The notes under the pieces: generated by a model
Seen by the model: only the letters and a program-made list of their open reading frames with translations
What the model was told of the DNA's origin: nothing
Databases searched by the model: none
DNA from: Trifolium pratense
Taxonomy: Eukaryota; Streptophyta; Magnoliopsida; Fabales; Fabaceae
NCBI RefSeq assembly: GCF_020283565.1
Contig: NC_060060.1
Coordinates: 24,304,001 to 24,368,000 of the forward strand
Length of the DNA: 64,000 nucleotides
Direction: 5' to 3'
Shown: positions 45,921 to 58,257 of the stretch, piece after piece
How positions within the stretch are numbered: the stretch's first letter is position 1
How the letters are laid out: every line of letters begins with the position of its first letter
Program-made: the position numbers and the translations under genes

Positions 45921-47491
45921 AAGTATTAAAATTGTAGAAGGAGTTTTTTTTTTTTAAAGTGAAAAGGTGCACCTTACTAATTTTTTAAATCGGGCTCTTC
46001 TTCCCTATACTATAACAAAAAAAAAAAAAACTGCTTTATGGCTTTGCCCAAAAAAATTTGCTTTAGCCATTATTGATTCACGCGGCCACTTTGGAAGGTG
46101 CAGGTTTTGCCGGACTCTTGAAATGATGATTGACATAGATTTGTAGTTGACGGTCTTTGGCACACAATTCCGTTTGCAGCCGTCGAAGGTGCCTTATTGA
46201 TATTGTTTTCCATAAGTTGTTGGATAGATAAATTGTACACACCTTGATTTTGTGAAGCTTCAATCCATCGTCGATCATCAACCACGGTTCATTTACCACC
46301 TTTATGCTACTACCATTGCCTATCCTCCACCTACAACCATGAGTCAAGACTTGTCTTGATTTCCAAATACTTTTTCAAGTAAAACTCTGATTGTTTCCAA
46401 GGTTAGAATCAAATAGAGATGACCCGGAAAAATACCTAACCTTGAGGATTCTAGCCACCAAAGAGTTTGGTTTAGTAATGATGTTCCACCTCTGTTTTGC
46501 TACCATTGCCATATTGAACATTTGGAAATCACGAAATCCCAGGCGTCCCTCTTCTTTAGAACATGTCATCTTATCCCAAGCAAGCCATCAGATACCTTTA
46601 TTGTTTTTACCACCACCCTCACCAAAAAACATTTATCATTCTTTCTATCTCATTTATCAAAGAATCCGGTAAAAGATAAACACTCATATCATGCCGAAAT
46701 TGCTTGTAAAACGGATTTAATCATTACTTCCTAACCAATTTTGGATAGAGGGCGTCTTCTCCAAGAATTGATTCTCTTCCATATCCGATCTTTGTGTTGG
46801 ATATGCCTTGAAATCTCAGTAACAAGAAGTCAGAAAAATCTTTGTTGAATCTTTTTGCATCTTTGATGTTTTGAAGATTTTTTGAAGAAAAAAAAAAATT
46901 ATTTTCTTGGAAGATATTCTGACTTGGATTTGTTTTATTTTAAAACAGATTTGTTACTAATTTTTTGGCATATATTTTTCTATAAATAGGGAGTGCTTTA
47001 TTCATAGAAAAATTGAGAGAGACAAAGAGAGCAACTCAAGAGAGTAGAGATGTAGAGGCAAGGATTATGGTTTGCCACCACACAAGGGCTAGGGTTTTAG
47101 AGAGGAAATAAAGTTTTCTCTTGGTATAACTCTAGGGTGGGAGAACTATCTTTGTGGTACACCTTGGGAAACACATATCAAATTGAGTCTCTTGGCCACG
47201 GGAAGAGATTCGGGTTTTGGGTAGAATTAGGATTAATTCTTGTAACCCAATTGGGAATTTCTTTGTAGCGTTACTCTTTGATATAGTGGAACGGAGGGGC
47301 TGCTCTCTCCCCCAGACTAGGTCATTATTGGACCGAACTGGGTAAACAAATATCGTGTTCTTTCTTCTCCTTTATCTTGTTTATCGGTTATTATTATTAT
47401 TGCTTATTCCGCTTAATTATTTGGTTGCCGTTCTATTGCTCCACACATCAAGTTCTTTTATTGGTGTGATTTATAGACGAATTCACAACAA

Positions 47492-47719
47492 TTGGCGCCC
47501 ACCGTGGGGCAATCGGAACAATTTGAAGTGAGCACCATGGGTTTTAAGTCGGATATCGAGGGACTTTCCAAAAGCAATTTGGAATTGTGGAAAGTGAAGA
47601 TGGAAGCAATTTTAATGTTCGGGATGATGGATAAAACATGGAGTGTTGTTATCCGGTGCCTAGAAGATAAAAGGTTAATGGAGATCGCGAAGAAGGTCGG
47701 CCTGGAGAGGCGGTGGTAA
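47492..47719 (+). pseudogene. Gag remnant of the short LTR element
   Basis: The frame from ATGGGTTTTAAGTCGGATAT (47537) reads GFKSDIEGLSKSNLELWKVK then MEAILMFGMMDKTW, which resembles the start of copia gag (FNGSNFLLWKLKMEALL-type). After about 60 codons the similarity ends and a stop follows. It may still serve as a short leader peptide, but it cannot build a capsid. Confidence 0.6.
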
Positions 47720-48519
47720 TAATACTCAACATCAGCCTGGAGAGGCGGTGCTAAGAATACTCGGGTTACTTCTGAAACAACAACTTTATTATTATGTAGA
47801 GGTGCTAGTGGAAGTTGAGAACCGGTGGAGTATTTGGGTCATGGACTTTTGATGCTCCTATCACATGTGTTCAAAGAATGAATACTATGAGACTCTAGAG
47901 TTAGTTGAAGGTGGAGTTGTTCATCTTGAAAACGGGAAAGCTTGAAGTTTCAAGGTATGGGTTCAGTTTGTCTTACGAAGTTTGACAATCGTGAGTTTCT
48001 TTACACGATGTGAGGTATGTTTCTGAACTTAGATGCAAAGATAGTTGGTCATGCATCTATAACTAGTGGTGATTCTCATAATGTGGTTGAGTTTTGGGAC
48101 TTCGGGTGGACCTGTTAGTGACATGTGTTTAGTTGGACTAGTGAACAAGGTTTACTAGGTGTTGAACTGAACTGGAATTGTTGGAGACTAACAATAGCTT
48201 GAAGTATGTTTCAGAGGAGTTGAAGAGGTCTTGCGTGTTACAAGGTGGAGATCATGGTGGATATACTTTGGTGGAAACTCAGTTTGAGGTGGAGTTTTCC
48301 ATAGTGGTAGACAGTCAACATTAACTCTTGGCTATCTAATCGGAGATATGGAGGAGAGTGGTATTGTTGAACCAAAGGGGGATGACCATGGAGACCTTGT
48401 GGGTTATGTTTCAATTGTGGCTGAAGAAGTGCAAGACCTTGAGAGGATCTTCAAGGAGACAATTGAAAGCAACATGTGATCAGACTTGGTAACTTGTGAG
48501 ACTGCTGGAGGTAGTTGGA

Positions 48520-48960
48520 TACAAGGAGAGTTTGATGTTGCAGCTTGTGGAACCGCCTAAAATTCCAAGGTTGGTTTGGAGCCAAGCAAAACTTCGAGAG
48601 TACGGAAGGCATTCCGGGGTCGAAGAGTGGTGAAGGCTTGTAGGGCTATCGCAAAATCTCATGGATAGTCGGAGGCAAGCGATTCTTCAGGAGGACGGAA
48701 AAGGCACAATCCGGGGGCTGAAGAGGGATGGTGGAGCTTGTTGAGCTATCTAAAATTCCGATGATAGTTGGGAGCAAGCGTTTCTTCAGGGAGGTACGAA
48801 GTTGACCACTTCGGAGTCTGAAGATGGTGCGGTGAATCTTGTGGGGCTACCTAAAATCCTATGGTAGTGGGATGCAAGATCTTCATGAGAGCGGAAGGCA
48901 TTCTGAGGATGAAGAGAGAGGTACAATCCGGTGATCTTGAATAGAAGATTCAAGATGGAG
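48520..48960. repeat. Degenerate ~110-130-bp tandem repeat in the LTR element interior
   Basis: About four units share the order: ACGGAAGGCATTCCGGGG-like start, GAAGAGTGGTG, CTTGT.GGGCTA, CTAAAAT.C.ATGGTAGT, then GCAAGC.TTCTTCAGG. Units begin near 48540, 48650, 48745 and 48850. They are less AT-rich than the surrounding DNA, and there is no open frame across them. Confidence 0.6.
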
Positions 48961-50060
48961 AGAGCAGCACGGTGGTTGATGGGATCACCATCGATTTAAA
49001 GGCAAGGTGGAGAATTGTTGGATATGCCTTGAAATCTCAGTAACAAGAAGTCAGAAAAATCTTTGTTGAATCTTTTTGCATCTTTGATGTTTTGAAGATT
49101 TTTTGAAGAAAAAAAAAATAAATTCTTGGAAGATATTCTGACTTGGATTTGTTTTATTTTAAAACAGATTTGTTACTAATTTTTTGGCATATATTTTTCT
49201 ATAAATAGGGAGTGCTTTATTCATAGAAAAATTGAGAGAGACAAAGAGAGCAACTCAAGAGAGTAGAGATGTAGAGGCAAGGATTAGGGTTTGCCACCAC
49301 ACAAGGGCTAGGGTTTTAAAGAGGAAATAAAGTTTTCTCTTGGTATAACTCTAGGGTGGGAGAACTATCTTTGTGGTACACCTTGGGAAACACTTATCAA
49401 ATTGAGTCTCTTGGCCACGGGAAGAGATTCGGGTTTTGGGTAGAATTATGATTAATTCTTGTAACCCAATTGGGAATTTCTTTGTAGCGTTACTCTTTGA
49501 TATAGTGGAACGGAGGGGCTGCTCTCTCCCCCAGACTAGGTCATTATTGGACCGAACTGGGTAAACAAATATCGTGTTTTTTCTTCTCCTTTATCTTGTT
49601 TATCGGTTATTATTATTATTGCTTATTCCGCTTAATTATTTGGTTGCCGTTCTATTGCTCCACACATCAAGTTCTTTTATTGGTGTGATTTATAGACGAA
49701 TTCACAACACTTTGATGTATGCAAGCGTCTCTTTCTTTCTTGTGCCGCTCGATTGATGTTACGACTAAAGAAAACCTCAGATTTACAAGTTAATTTCTTG
49801 ATCAGATGCTCCCTCACACGTCTTAAGAATCTCCATCAATTTCTTAGTTTCAAACAGGTTAGACCTACAAAAAAGAAAACAATCGTCAGTAAAAAGTAGA
49901 TGAGACTCCATTGGTGCCCCGTGCCCCTCTACAAATTTTTACCCCATAAAGGTCTCTTCTTGCCGCTGCTTTTTTGATAAGGGAAGTAAGGCCTTCAGCC
50001 ACTAATATGAAAATGTAGCGAGATAAGGGGTCTCCTTGCCGACTCATGTTTCATCTTGAA

Positions 50061-50930
50061 TTCAATAAAACTTCATTTTTATATTGCTAATAAAAAGAAA
50101 AGAAATTGAACAAGATAATTCCGGTTGTATCATAGTTGATTTAAAAATTGTTTATGTGATTGTTCATATTGAGGGGTAAGGGACTGGAATTTTTTTTAAA
50201 TTTTTTTGTATCTCACTAACTAAAGTACAAGTTGTTCCAAGTACAAGTACACGTTGTCTACAAAATCAAAATAACTTTTTGTCCATCAAATAACATACGA
50301 AATAAAAAGTTGTTCAATTAATACCATAAAAGTTTGTTTTGTGTTGTTCTGTCATCTATTGTTCTATCCAGTATTTAGAGATATAATTAATGGATACCGT
50401 AAAAAAGATCCACAACGGGTAGGCTAAAAATCCAAATTATGGATATGAGCATGAACACGAGTAATTACGTGCAAAAATGAGTGAGTATGAGTCTGGATAC
50501 GGGCAATGGCGGAGCTAAACTAAAATATTTGGATGGGCCCTAAAAAAAATATTGTAATTTATAAATTAAATACGCAAATCATGTTGTATAAAATCATTTA
50601 AGCTATATAATAAACGCACTTGATTATAAAAAAATAAAAAAAAAAAATTATGTGAGGAATAGTTATGTTTTAACTTGTAACAAACATGCACAAATAGAAA
50701 GGATCTAATTATGTCTTAAGAAGTAATTAATATAATTTAATTTAGTGAAGAAAAAAAGTAAATATAGCTAGATGAGAATGAAAATAGAGTAAGAGGTAGA
50801 GGCAGAGAATTGAAAGGACAGGATCAAGACTTCTTGACAACCAAGTAGGATCCGATTACAACGGACTCTATGTTGGGTTGGGTGAGGTGATGCTGTTATG
50901 AAAATCCATTCCTTCTCTCTTTTTCTTTTC
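50061..50930. other. Intergenic region between the LINE relic and the DUF1336 gene
   Basis: At about 50505 the words GGCAATGGCGGAGCTAAACT look like the end of a hAT-type element related to the trace at 4112. The rest is AT-rich. The right side should hold the distal promoter of the next gene. Confidence 0.35.
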
Positions 50931-50970
50931 TCTATTTTCTAACCATTTTTGTGTTGTGTCTAATCTCTTC

Positions 50971-50982
50971 ATATATACATAG
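50971..50982 (+). promoter_or_regulatory. Candidate TATA box of the DUF1336 gene
   Basis: ATATATACATAG lies about 1.15 kb before the start codon. It is followed by a CT/GA-rich leader-like stretch and, about 40 bases on, by a stable hairpin. The gap to the coding start would be a 5' UTR containing an intron, for example with an acceptor at TTTTCTTCAG near 51692. This is inference; no transcript evidence. Confidence 0.35.
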
Positions 50983-51022
50983 AAAAAACACAACACAGCC
51001 AGGGGGAACAAAAGAGAGAGAC

Positions 51023-51067
51023 GAGGAATCATTGTTCCTTTCGGTCTGAAGGGAACGACGATTCCTC
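51023..51067 (+). other. Stable 45-nt stem-loop in the putative 5' leader
   Basis: The 20-nt arms GAGGAATCATTGTTCCTTTC and GAAGGGAACGACGATTCCTC pair with 17 Watson-Crick pairs, two G-T pairs and one mismatch around the loop GGTCT. No repeat context or target duplication is visible. It may act on translation of the downstream gene or be a small-RNA-like hairpin; the role is unknown. Confidence 0.7.
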
Positions 51068-52130
51068 ATTTTATGTTCCTTCTCTTTCTGCATGCTAAGG
51101 TTTCGATCGTTCTTTGCTTTCATATATTTTTTTTAACATTTTCCTTTTCTTTCTTCTTATATATGATTTTTTTTTTCATTAAAAATATTTTTTTCATCAT
51201 GTTCTTCATGCATGTGATGTGATATATATTATGTTTATCATCATGTTCTTGTTTTTTCCCACGCATTGTGTTCATGGGAAAATAGATTTTCTGCTCCGTA
51301 GTTACAGCCTCAACCGTCTGATGTTAATGAATGATTGTGATTGTTTTAATACATATACATATATAATTTGTACCATCCGATCTTAAATCGATGGCCAAGA
51401 TCAACTACTACATGTAACCTCGTGATATTTCAATAGTAGAAAATCTGAATCCGTGTTCATGCGATGAATTGTGTGTTCTTTTTCTTATGTCATGTTACAA
51501 TTTGTTTATTCTTATTTTTGTCGACCTTTTACAACTCAAATTTTTTTTTTAATCTTATTTATTGTTTTATATGTATATATAATTTTCTGATTGCTATGCA
51601 ATATGCTTGACACATTTTTCATTCCTCTAGAACATTTATATACCAATGTGTCTTTGTATATAAAATTTTAATTTAATTTTATTTTTCTTCAGGAATTTTT
51701 TCAAAGGTGATTGATTGTGCAGGAAAGGCTATGTGATAACCTTGATGTCATTGACATTGTTGTACTAATCAATCATATTTGTGTGTTATTGTCTGTTAGT
51801 TTAGGACATTAAACTTTAGGGTATTTATTTTAAGTTAGGTATGAAAAATGATGCTCAATTTTATATTTTAATGTTTATTCATTTTTTTTTCAATCCTAAT
51901 ATAAACCATAGCTTTTGTTTATTTTTTCTTAAAAAAAATGCACATCTCTTCATTATTTAATTCCAATGCTGATTTTGTTCATGTCTAATTAGTGTTTCAA
52001 CTTTATGAAATTTTAGTTTTGCAAGGATTTTTTGAGGAGCATTAATTAATAATAGACACAAATTATATCTGGACATTTTATGAAAACCAAAATGTTGGCT
52101 GGATTAGTGAAGAAGTTAGCTTCAACCACA

Positions 52131-55100
52131 ATGGGAAGCTGTGCTTCAAAACCAAATGGGAAGGCCAATCGTCAAAAAAGAAGGAGTTACAAATCCGCAA
52201 AGCGTAGAGGAAATATTTCCTCTGCGCTTCCGGATACTCCTTTGAAAAGGATTAGCAATGCAGGGAGCCGCGTGGGAGATTTTAGTATTGGTGACTTTGT
52301 TCACCTCGATTTCGAAAAAGGTGCTTCGGCTACATGCAGAAGATCAGAAGTTTCAAATGTCAAGTTTCATCTTACCCAAGTTCAATACCATAGTCAAATT
52401 GATGCAAATGGTAACTTTTCTCTCTTTCTCCATTCTCTTTAGATAATGAAAAATTATTACTTCTTTCGTCCCAAAACTTTGGTCTTTTTAGAGTTTTGCA
52501 TATGAATTAAGAAATCATAAAGATTGATAAGTTACGTCATTTTTACCCTAACTTTTTTAAGAAAGAGAAAATTCATTCAATGAATGTTTTAGCTTTTGTA
52601 AGGGTACAAATGGTAAATCATCATTAATTGTATTCATCTGCACATCTGGAATATCTCGATTAAGTGCTAAATAATTTCCCGTAGCTACCATATAATATTC
52701 ATCTCTACTTGGTGATAAATAAAGCAATTGTTTTCTTTTCGATCTCTCTGAAATTTCTTAAAATGGACTTTCTATAGACTCCAACGACCAATCCTTGCGT
52801 GAATTGCCAAGGATCCAATAAGTCCGACATTGATTCCTTTAGAGGTGTCAATTGGACAAATGCATCCATAGTGACTAAAGAAGATGCATGTTTTGAATGA
52901 GCTATGCCATCACGCAATCACCGATTTAGATTGTCATATCAAGATTGAACGGTTCACATATCAAGATCAAACGGTCCACATTCTATGTGAACCGTTCAAT
53001 CTTGATAAGACGGTTCAGATTGCATGACTGCTTCAAATTCGTGATTCTACTATAACTGCTGGGAATCCATATCCCTTAGAGTAGACATAGGTTACTTTGA
53101 CAAACAAAGCTGAGAATTTGATTCGTGTTCATTTTACAGGAAAATATCAAGAGGATGCATGGTTCGACTCAGTAAGCATTATAGAATCTGATTCCTTAGA
53201 ATCTGATTCAGATGATGACTTCAGTAGTGTTCATGGAGGTGATTCGTCTCTTATAGTTCCTATTGACTATCTTAAGTATCAGTAATGGTAACTCATTATT
53301 TTCATCGATTCATGGCTGAACAGATTGTTTTCCTTTCGCGGGCAACACTATCGGAAATGCCCCAAATACTCAATCTATACAATATGAAAGTTCATCCTGC
53401 ATTGTAGATTCAGGGAGTAAATATGAGGAGTTTTATCATGAGAGCTACCTTAAGATAGATAAGAATGGAGAGAAAACTCAAGAAAACAACTCGAAACAAT
53501 CAACGGTTATCAGGCTTTCTGTTACAAGACAATCAACTGATTTAAATGAAAAGAATGAAAAGACTGAATTATGTAAGTACTTAATATGTCACATTTTCCT
53601 TTGTTTTCATTTCATGTCTTTCCTTTTTGTTGGAATATGCATTTCATTCAATAATCTTTTGTGCGTGATACTATTTGTTACTTGAAATTGTTTAAGCCTA
53701 AAGATATTAGGAAGATTGTGCCAATAAATAAATATCTACCGAATTGCAAGTTACGATAATAATGAATTGACGGACAGGTGCATCGGAGAGATTTCTTTAT
53801 CGTCCGAAAGCAGGGATTCAAATTCCAATTTCAACTCAAGAAAAACCATGCCCTGGTTCCTGGTCAACAGTTTCACCTTCAGTGTTCAAGCTCCGTGGTG
53901 AAACATTTTTCATGTATGTAGAAAATTGTATCTGTCAATCTATGTAGTATCCACACTTCAGATTGAAGAAGTGTCTGTCTGGTGTCTAAGACATGTTAGT
54001 GTCAGACACTAATATGACACTGATACATATGGTTACATTCAATTACTGACTAGCGTTGACGATGATTTATGCAGAGATAAGCAGAAGAGTCCTGCTCCAG
54101 AAAACTGCGCTTATAAACCAATCGGTGTTGATTTATTTGTGAGTCCAAAGAAGATAAATCACATTGCTAAGTATCTTGAACTTCCAAGTGTTAGTCCAAA
54201 TGAAAGTGGTGTACCTTCACTTCTCGTTGTTAATATACAGGTTTTCATCATTTTCTCTCACTGCATATTCATTTCGCTTTGTTTAGGTCTATATCATTAT
54301 TTTGTTTATCTATTTGAACAATGTTAAAAAATCCGATCACATAATTTAATCATTGTTCTTTTGGAAACAGTTGCCAACATATCCTGCTAGCGTGTTCCTT
54401 GGTGACGCCAATGGCGAAGGTTTGAGCCTTGTACTATACTTTAAGTTGTCAGAGAATTTCGAAACAGAAATCTCGCAGTGTTTTCAGGACAAGATCAAGG
54501 TATTTTATTTCCTCTCCATCATTAGTTACTTAACCTCATTCTTAATTTCTACTTAACCAAACTTAGAAGAAAAAAAGGTTACAATTTCATAGTTTTAAAT
54601 AATCGTGTTGGTTTAACAGAGATTAGTCGATGATGAGATGGAAAAGGTGAAAGGTTATACAAAGGAAAGCTCAGTTCCATTTAGAGAAAGACTAAAAATT
54701 TTGGCCGGAGTAGTTAATCCAGAAGATCTTCACCTGAATTCTGCAGAGAGGAAACTTATACAAGCTTACAATGGCAAGCCCGTGCTTTCGCGTCCTCAAC
54801 ACCAATTCTTTAAGGTACATGCAAATTTATGTCTTCATTGGATCAAAATATTTGTCTGTCTAATTTTAAGACTGTCGATGTAAGGTTTTTTTTTTTTTTT
54901 TACAATATCAATCAATCGTAATTGTATAATCAATAAAAACGTTTGACCTTAATCATAACTATTTCTAAAGTCACACATATGGTTGTAAAACTTTCTACAC
55001 AGAAAGTGTATCAAAATTAAACTTGCATAGTTATGACATTAGAATTGAGCATATCATGGTATCAACATTTTTGTATACAATTTTGGTTGTAGATATGATA

Positions 55101-56418
55101 ACACAAGTGTTCTGGTGTTTGGCTTAAGACTGGAATATGAGAAAATTGAAATGTACTGATCTTACAATGATTATATGTTATGAAGCATGGACACTCTTTG
55201 GATTAGGCGTGTCCTGGTGCCAGACACCAACGCACACCGACACTTATAATTACATTGAATTGTATCAATTTCTCAAATTATTGTTGGTGTCGACATGTCA
55301 GTGTCCGTGCTTCATAATGTCATACATAAGTTAAAATGAGTTTTTTTTTTTTTGACTCGGTTAAAATGAGTTTTTGTATCTCAATATTTTCAAATTCTCA
55401 ATTACCACTATAACCTTTGACTAGATCTTACACATTTGAACCTGATCTAAACTTTGCAAATGCAGAATGATTCTTCTTCTCATATGGTTTCACCCATTAT
55501 GTATTTTAATTACAGGGACCTAACTACTTTGAGATAGACCTCGACATTCACCGTTTTAGCTATATATCGAGGAAGGGACTCGATTCACTTCGAGACCGTG
55601 TAAAGCATGGAATTCTTGATGTTGGCTTAACTATCCAGGTAAAGTTTGGTCTTGCAAAATTAAAATTGAATTTGGAAGTACTTTACAAGGCAAAATATCC
55701 AACCGCGCTAATTTTACCAAACACTTCAATTTCAATTTGTTAGTTTGTTTGCTATCAAATATCAACTACTGTATCTGCTATGAGTTTATCCGCTATTAGC
55801 TTATTCGTCATCTGTTACCTTTTACTAAACAAAACCTATGTCTAACTTTATAAACTTTATACACGCCATATCTTAGACAATGGACATGTTTGGATAAACA
55901 AGTTATTTGCATCTTATAGCACAAGAGCGTATTATGATAAACACTTATGTATAAGCTTACATAAGTTATTTTTATAGCAAAACATAAAATAAAAATAAAT
56001 TATTTTTATATATTCTACGAGCTATTTTTGTTTGGTAAACCAAACGTATCATCTGCAACTGCAGAGACTATTCCCCTTGAGGTGACTGAAATCCATTTAA
56101 GGGGTTGACCTCTGCTATGAGCTATTTTCTTAAGTTCTCCGGAACAGTCTCACAAAACTTCTACCAATTGATAAACTGAAATAAACCGATCCAAACAGGC
56201 TAAATATGGGACTAGGGTTTTTCCTGATATTTCCAAACTATTGATTTTGCAAATGTTTCATTTTTTAATTTAACATTCCAATATTTATGATTTTACAGGC
56301 ACAAAAGGAAGAGGAACTTCCAGAGCAAGTGTTATGCTGCTTAAGATTGAACAAAATTGACTTTGTTAACCATGGCCAAATTCCTACCATTATGGCTCTT
56401 GATGAGAAAATTGAATAA
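52131..56418 (+). CDS. DUF1336 protein (EDR2 C-terminal domain)
   Basis: Plant protein with the domain found at the carboxy end of ENHANCED DISEASE RESISTANCE 2; biochemical role uncertain, with lipid or membrane binding suggested for relatives. Nine exons: 52131-52410, 53140-53238, 53324-53572, 53778-53913, 54075-54240, 54371-54499, 54620-54814, 55516-55638 and 56299-56418, 498 aa, all in frame. I chose the second ATG because MGSCASKP is a textbook N-myristoylation plus palmitoylation signal followed by a basic run, as in family members; the upstream in-frame ATG at 52080 would bury it. The domain covers about residues 235-490: [68 protein letters not shown] and LDVGLTIQ are its usual blocks. 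Residues 100-210 are acidic and Ser-rich. It looks intact. Confidence 0.92.
52459..52640. mobile_element. One-sided MITE remnant in intron 1 of the DUF1336 gene
   Basis: TACTTCTTTCGTCCCAAAAC and the following words match one arm of the family at 17282-17534. The other arm is missing. The rest of intron 1 (52640-53139) contains GATTGAACGGTTCACAT-type repeats and their inverses (52930-53020). Confidence 0.5.
55179..55319. mobile_element. Fold-back repeat (TATGAAGCATGGACAC) in intron 7
   Basis: Ends TATGAAGCATGGACACT and AGTGTCCGTGCTTCATA are inverted copies; the interior has CCAGACACCAACGCACACCG and CAATTTCTCAAATTATTG. Partial relatives are in this gene's intron 4 (about 53960-54050) and in acyltransferase introns (35040-35220 and 36508-36560), so this family has been retained repeatedly in local introns. 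Confidence 0.75.
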
Positions 56419-57264
56419 GGGAATCAAGGAAAACAAAGATTATTGATATTTGAAAAGAATTGAGTGTCAAATCTATTTTTTAAATTAACACATGAACCTA
56501 AGAGAGAAGCAAATTCAAGAAATTTGTCTTCTCTTACGTGCAATATTTATTTTTTAAATCCTAATATGTGATTATGGTATTGAAGTCCTCTATGTTAATT
56601 TGCATAATCCAGTTGCCTCCTTGTGTTCCACTATGAGAGAGGCTTTTATTTAGTTCACATAGATATTGTACGATTGTTTCATTGATATTGTAAAACGACA
56701 TATATGCAATAAAAGAAATATTTTTTTGTTACAATGATTTATGTTGTGGTATGTAGGGAGTAGCTCACATTAGAAACTTATAAATACACAGTTTCTAACT
56801 AATAATAATTCGTTAATTCAAGAGAAATATAATTCAGTCATTGATAAAAATACAATTATGCCAACACCTTCAATTTTTTAGTACAAGCAACAAAAAAAAA
56901 AAAGATGAACAAAAATTTCAATACAAGTAAATTAATGAGTTATGTATAAAAAAAAAAGTAAAATTAATGAGTTTAATGGCGCTATGTATTTAAAAATAAA
57001 TTTAACCTTCATATTGTTAGCCTAAACTATTTTATAATCTTCTTTTGATAGCTACATTTTATATATGTAAACACCTAAGCCTAGTTTTGAACGTATCTCG
57101 TGCACGTGAGCTGTGTACGAAAAAGTTGTCTATAGCTATTGTGGCTTTGCGTGCACGAAGCCATGTCTCCGCCGCGCGAAAGCACACTTTTAGCAACGCC
57201 ATAACAATATTTTGATGAATTTTACCCCTCTTCGATTCATATAGAAACTATTGTGTAGAATCCA
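56419..57264. other. 3' flank of the DUF1336 gene and spacer
   Basis: The first ~300 bases likely contain the 3' UTR (AATAAAAGAAAT near 56708 is a possible poly(A) signal). A MITE end trace, TGTTGTGGTATGTAGGGAGT, is at about 56742-56761. No gene. Confidence 0.35.
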
Positions 57265-58257
57265 ATGACTCATGAAGTGCACATCATTAGAGATGTGATA
57301 GTGAATGAGGATGAGAAATGGAAATGGGAGACAGATCCTGTGTACGGAGATGAGGTTCAATATAATCATATCTATCTAGAGTCAAGTGATGAATCAGATG
57401 GAGAAGAGTGTTATGAAGAAGTTGAACTAGTCAATGCTGGTGATCAAAATCAAGGTACCAACCATGAAGTAGATATGCACACTTCAAGTGATGATGATGA
57501 TGATAGAATTCATCTGTCAGCAAGGCCTCAGAGAATAAAGCATGTACCAGCTAGATTGAATGATTGTGAAGTCACTAATGACAATGCAGTTAATGATGAA
57601 GGTGAGCTAATTCATTTTGCACTACTAGCTGATTCTGAACTAGTGAATTTCAGAGATGCTTTGAAAAGCAATGTGTGGAAGAAGGCTATGGAAGAGGAGC
57701 TTAAGTCAATTGAGAAAAATCAGACTTGGAAGCTAGTTGCCTTGCCAGACAAGAAGAAGAAAATAGATGTCATGAAATGGGTGTTCAAAGTGAAAATGAA
57801 CCCTGATGGCACAATTTCAAAACACAAAGCAAGGTTGGTTGCTAGAGGTTTCTTGCAAAAGCATGGTATTGATTACAATGAGGTGTTTGCACCAGTAGCT
57901 AGACTTGAAACTGTGAGACTTGTAGTAGCTCTGGCTTGCATGAACAAATGGTTAATGTACCATTTAGATGTTAAATCAGCATTACTTGAAGAGGAAGTGT
58001 TTGTGTCACAGCCTCCAGGTTTTGAAATTAAAGGGAAGGAGAATATGGTGTACAAACTGCACAAGGCACTATATGGTTTGAAACAGTCACCTAGAGCATG
58101 GAATAAGAGAATTGATGAGTTTCTTATCCAAATTGGATTTAAGAAATGTATAGTGGAGTTTGGATTTCATGTGCAAAGCTTCAAAAAGGCGATACAAGTC
58201 AAACATGTGTGGACACTACAAGGCTACAACTGTATTCACAATTACACTCAAATTTGA
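57265..58257 (+). pseudogene. Copia-type polyprotein fragment (linker and reverse transcriptase start)
   Basis: An open frame of 330 codons: an acidic linker (SSDDDDDRIHLSARPQR) leads into the copia RT (RVT_2) domain, with WKKAMEEELKSIEKNQTW, KARLVARGFLQKHGIDY, VFAPVARLETVR and LYGLKQSPRAWN recognisable. The conserved stretch between DVKSA and EEEV is shortened by several residues, and after about codon 300 the similarity ends before the catalytic YVDD motif. Upstream protease and integrase core and both LTRs are absent. It is a truncated, inactive copy, despite the long open frame. Confidence 0.88.

Larger units (their letters stand above)
46795..49709 (+). mobile_element. Complete short non-autonomous LTR retrotransposon (copia-like)
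   Basis: The two LTRs, 46795-47490 (696 bp) and 49016-49709 (694 bp), are almost identical and have TG..CA ends. Exact 5-bp CTTTG lies at 46790-46794 and 49710-49714. After the 5' LTR comes ATTGGCGCCCACCGTGGGGC, a likely primer-binding site. Before the 3' LTR lies AAAGGCAAGGTGGAGAAT, a polypurine tract of the copia type. The 1.5-kb interior encodes no protease, integrase or reverse transcriptase. It must have moved with enzymes from another element. The few differences between the LTRs indicate a recent insertion. Confidence 0.92.
46070..50060 (-). pseudogene. LINE reverse-transcriptase relic, split by an LTR element
   Basis: Read on the minus strand, 50060-49715 encodes RQGDPLSRYIFILVAEGLT and a downstream LLFTDDCFLF (normally ADD in this clade). 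46789-46070 continues with SKEEGRLGFRDFQMFNMAMV and WRIGNGSSIKVVNEPWL. These are the late RT and thumb/zinc-region landmarks of plant L1-type LINEs, in the expected order. The frame is broken by several stops and shifts (46600-46780), and the catalytic pair lies in a degraded context. The complete LTR element at 46795-49709 sits between the two halves. Endonuclease and ORF1 are not seen. Inactive. Confidence 0.75.

Noticed and set aside
46391..46734. Plus-strand frames overlapping the LINE relic
   Set aside because: The minus strand gives recognisable LINE blocks; the plus-strand frames are shadows.
57873..58064. Minus-strand frame in the copia fragment
   Set aside because: Antisense shadow of the RT domain.
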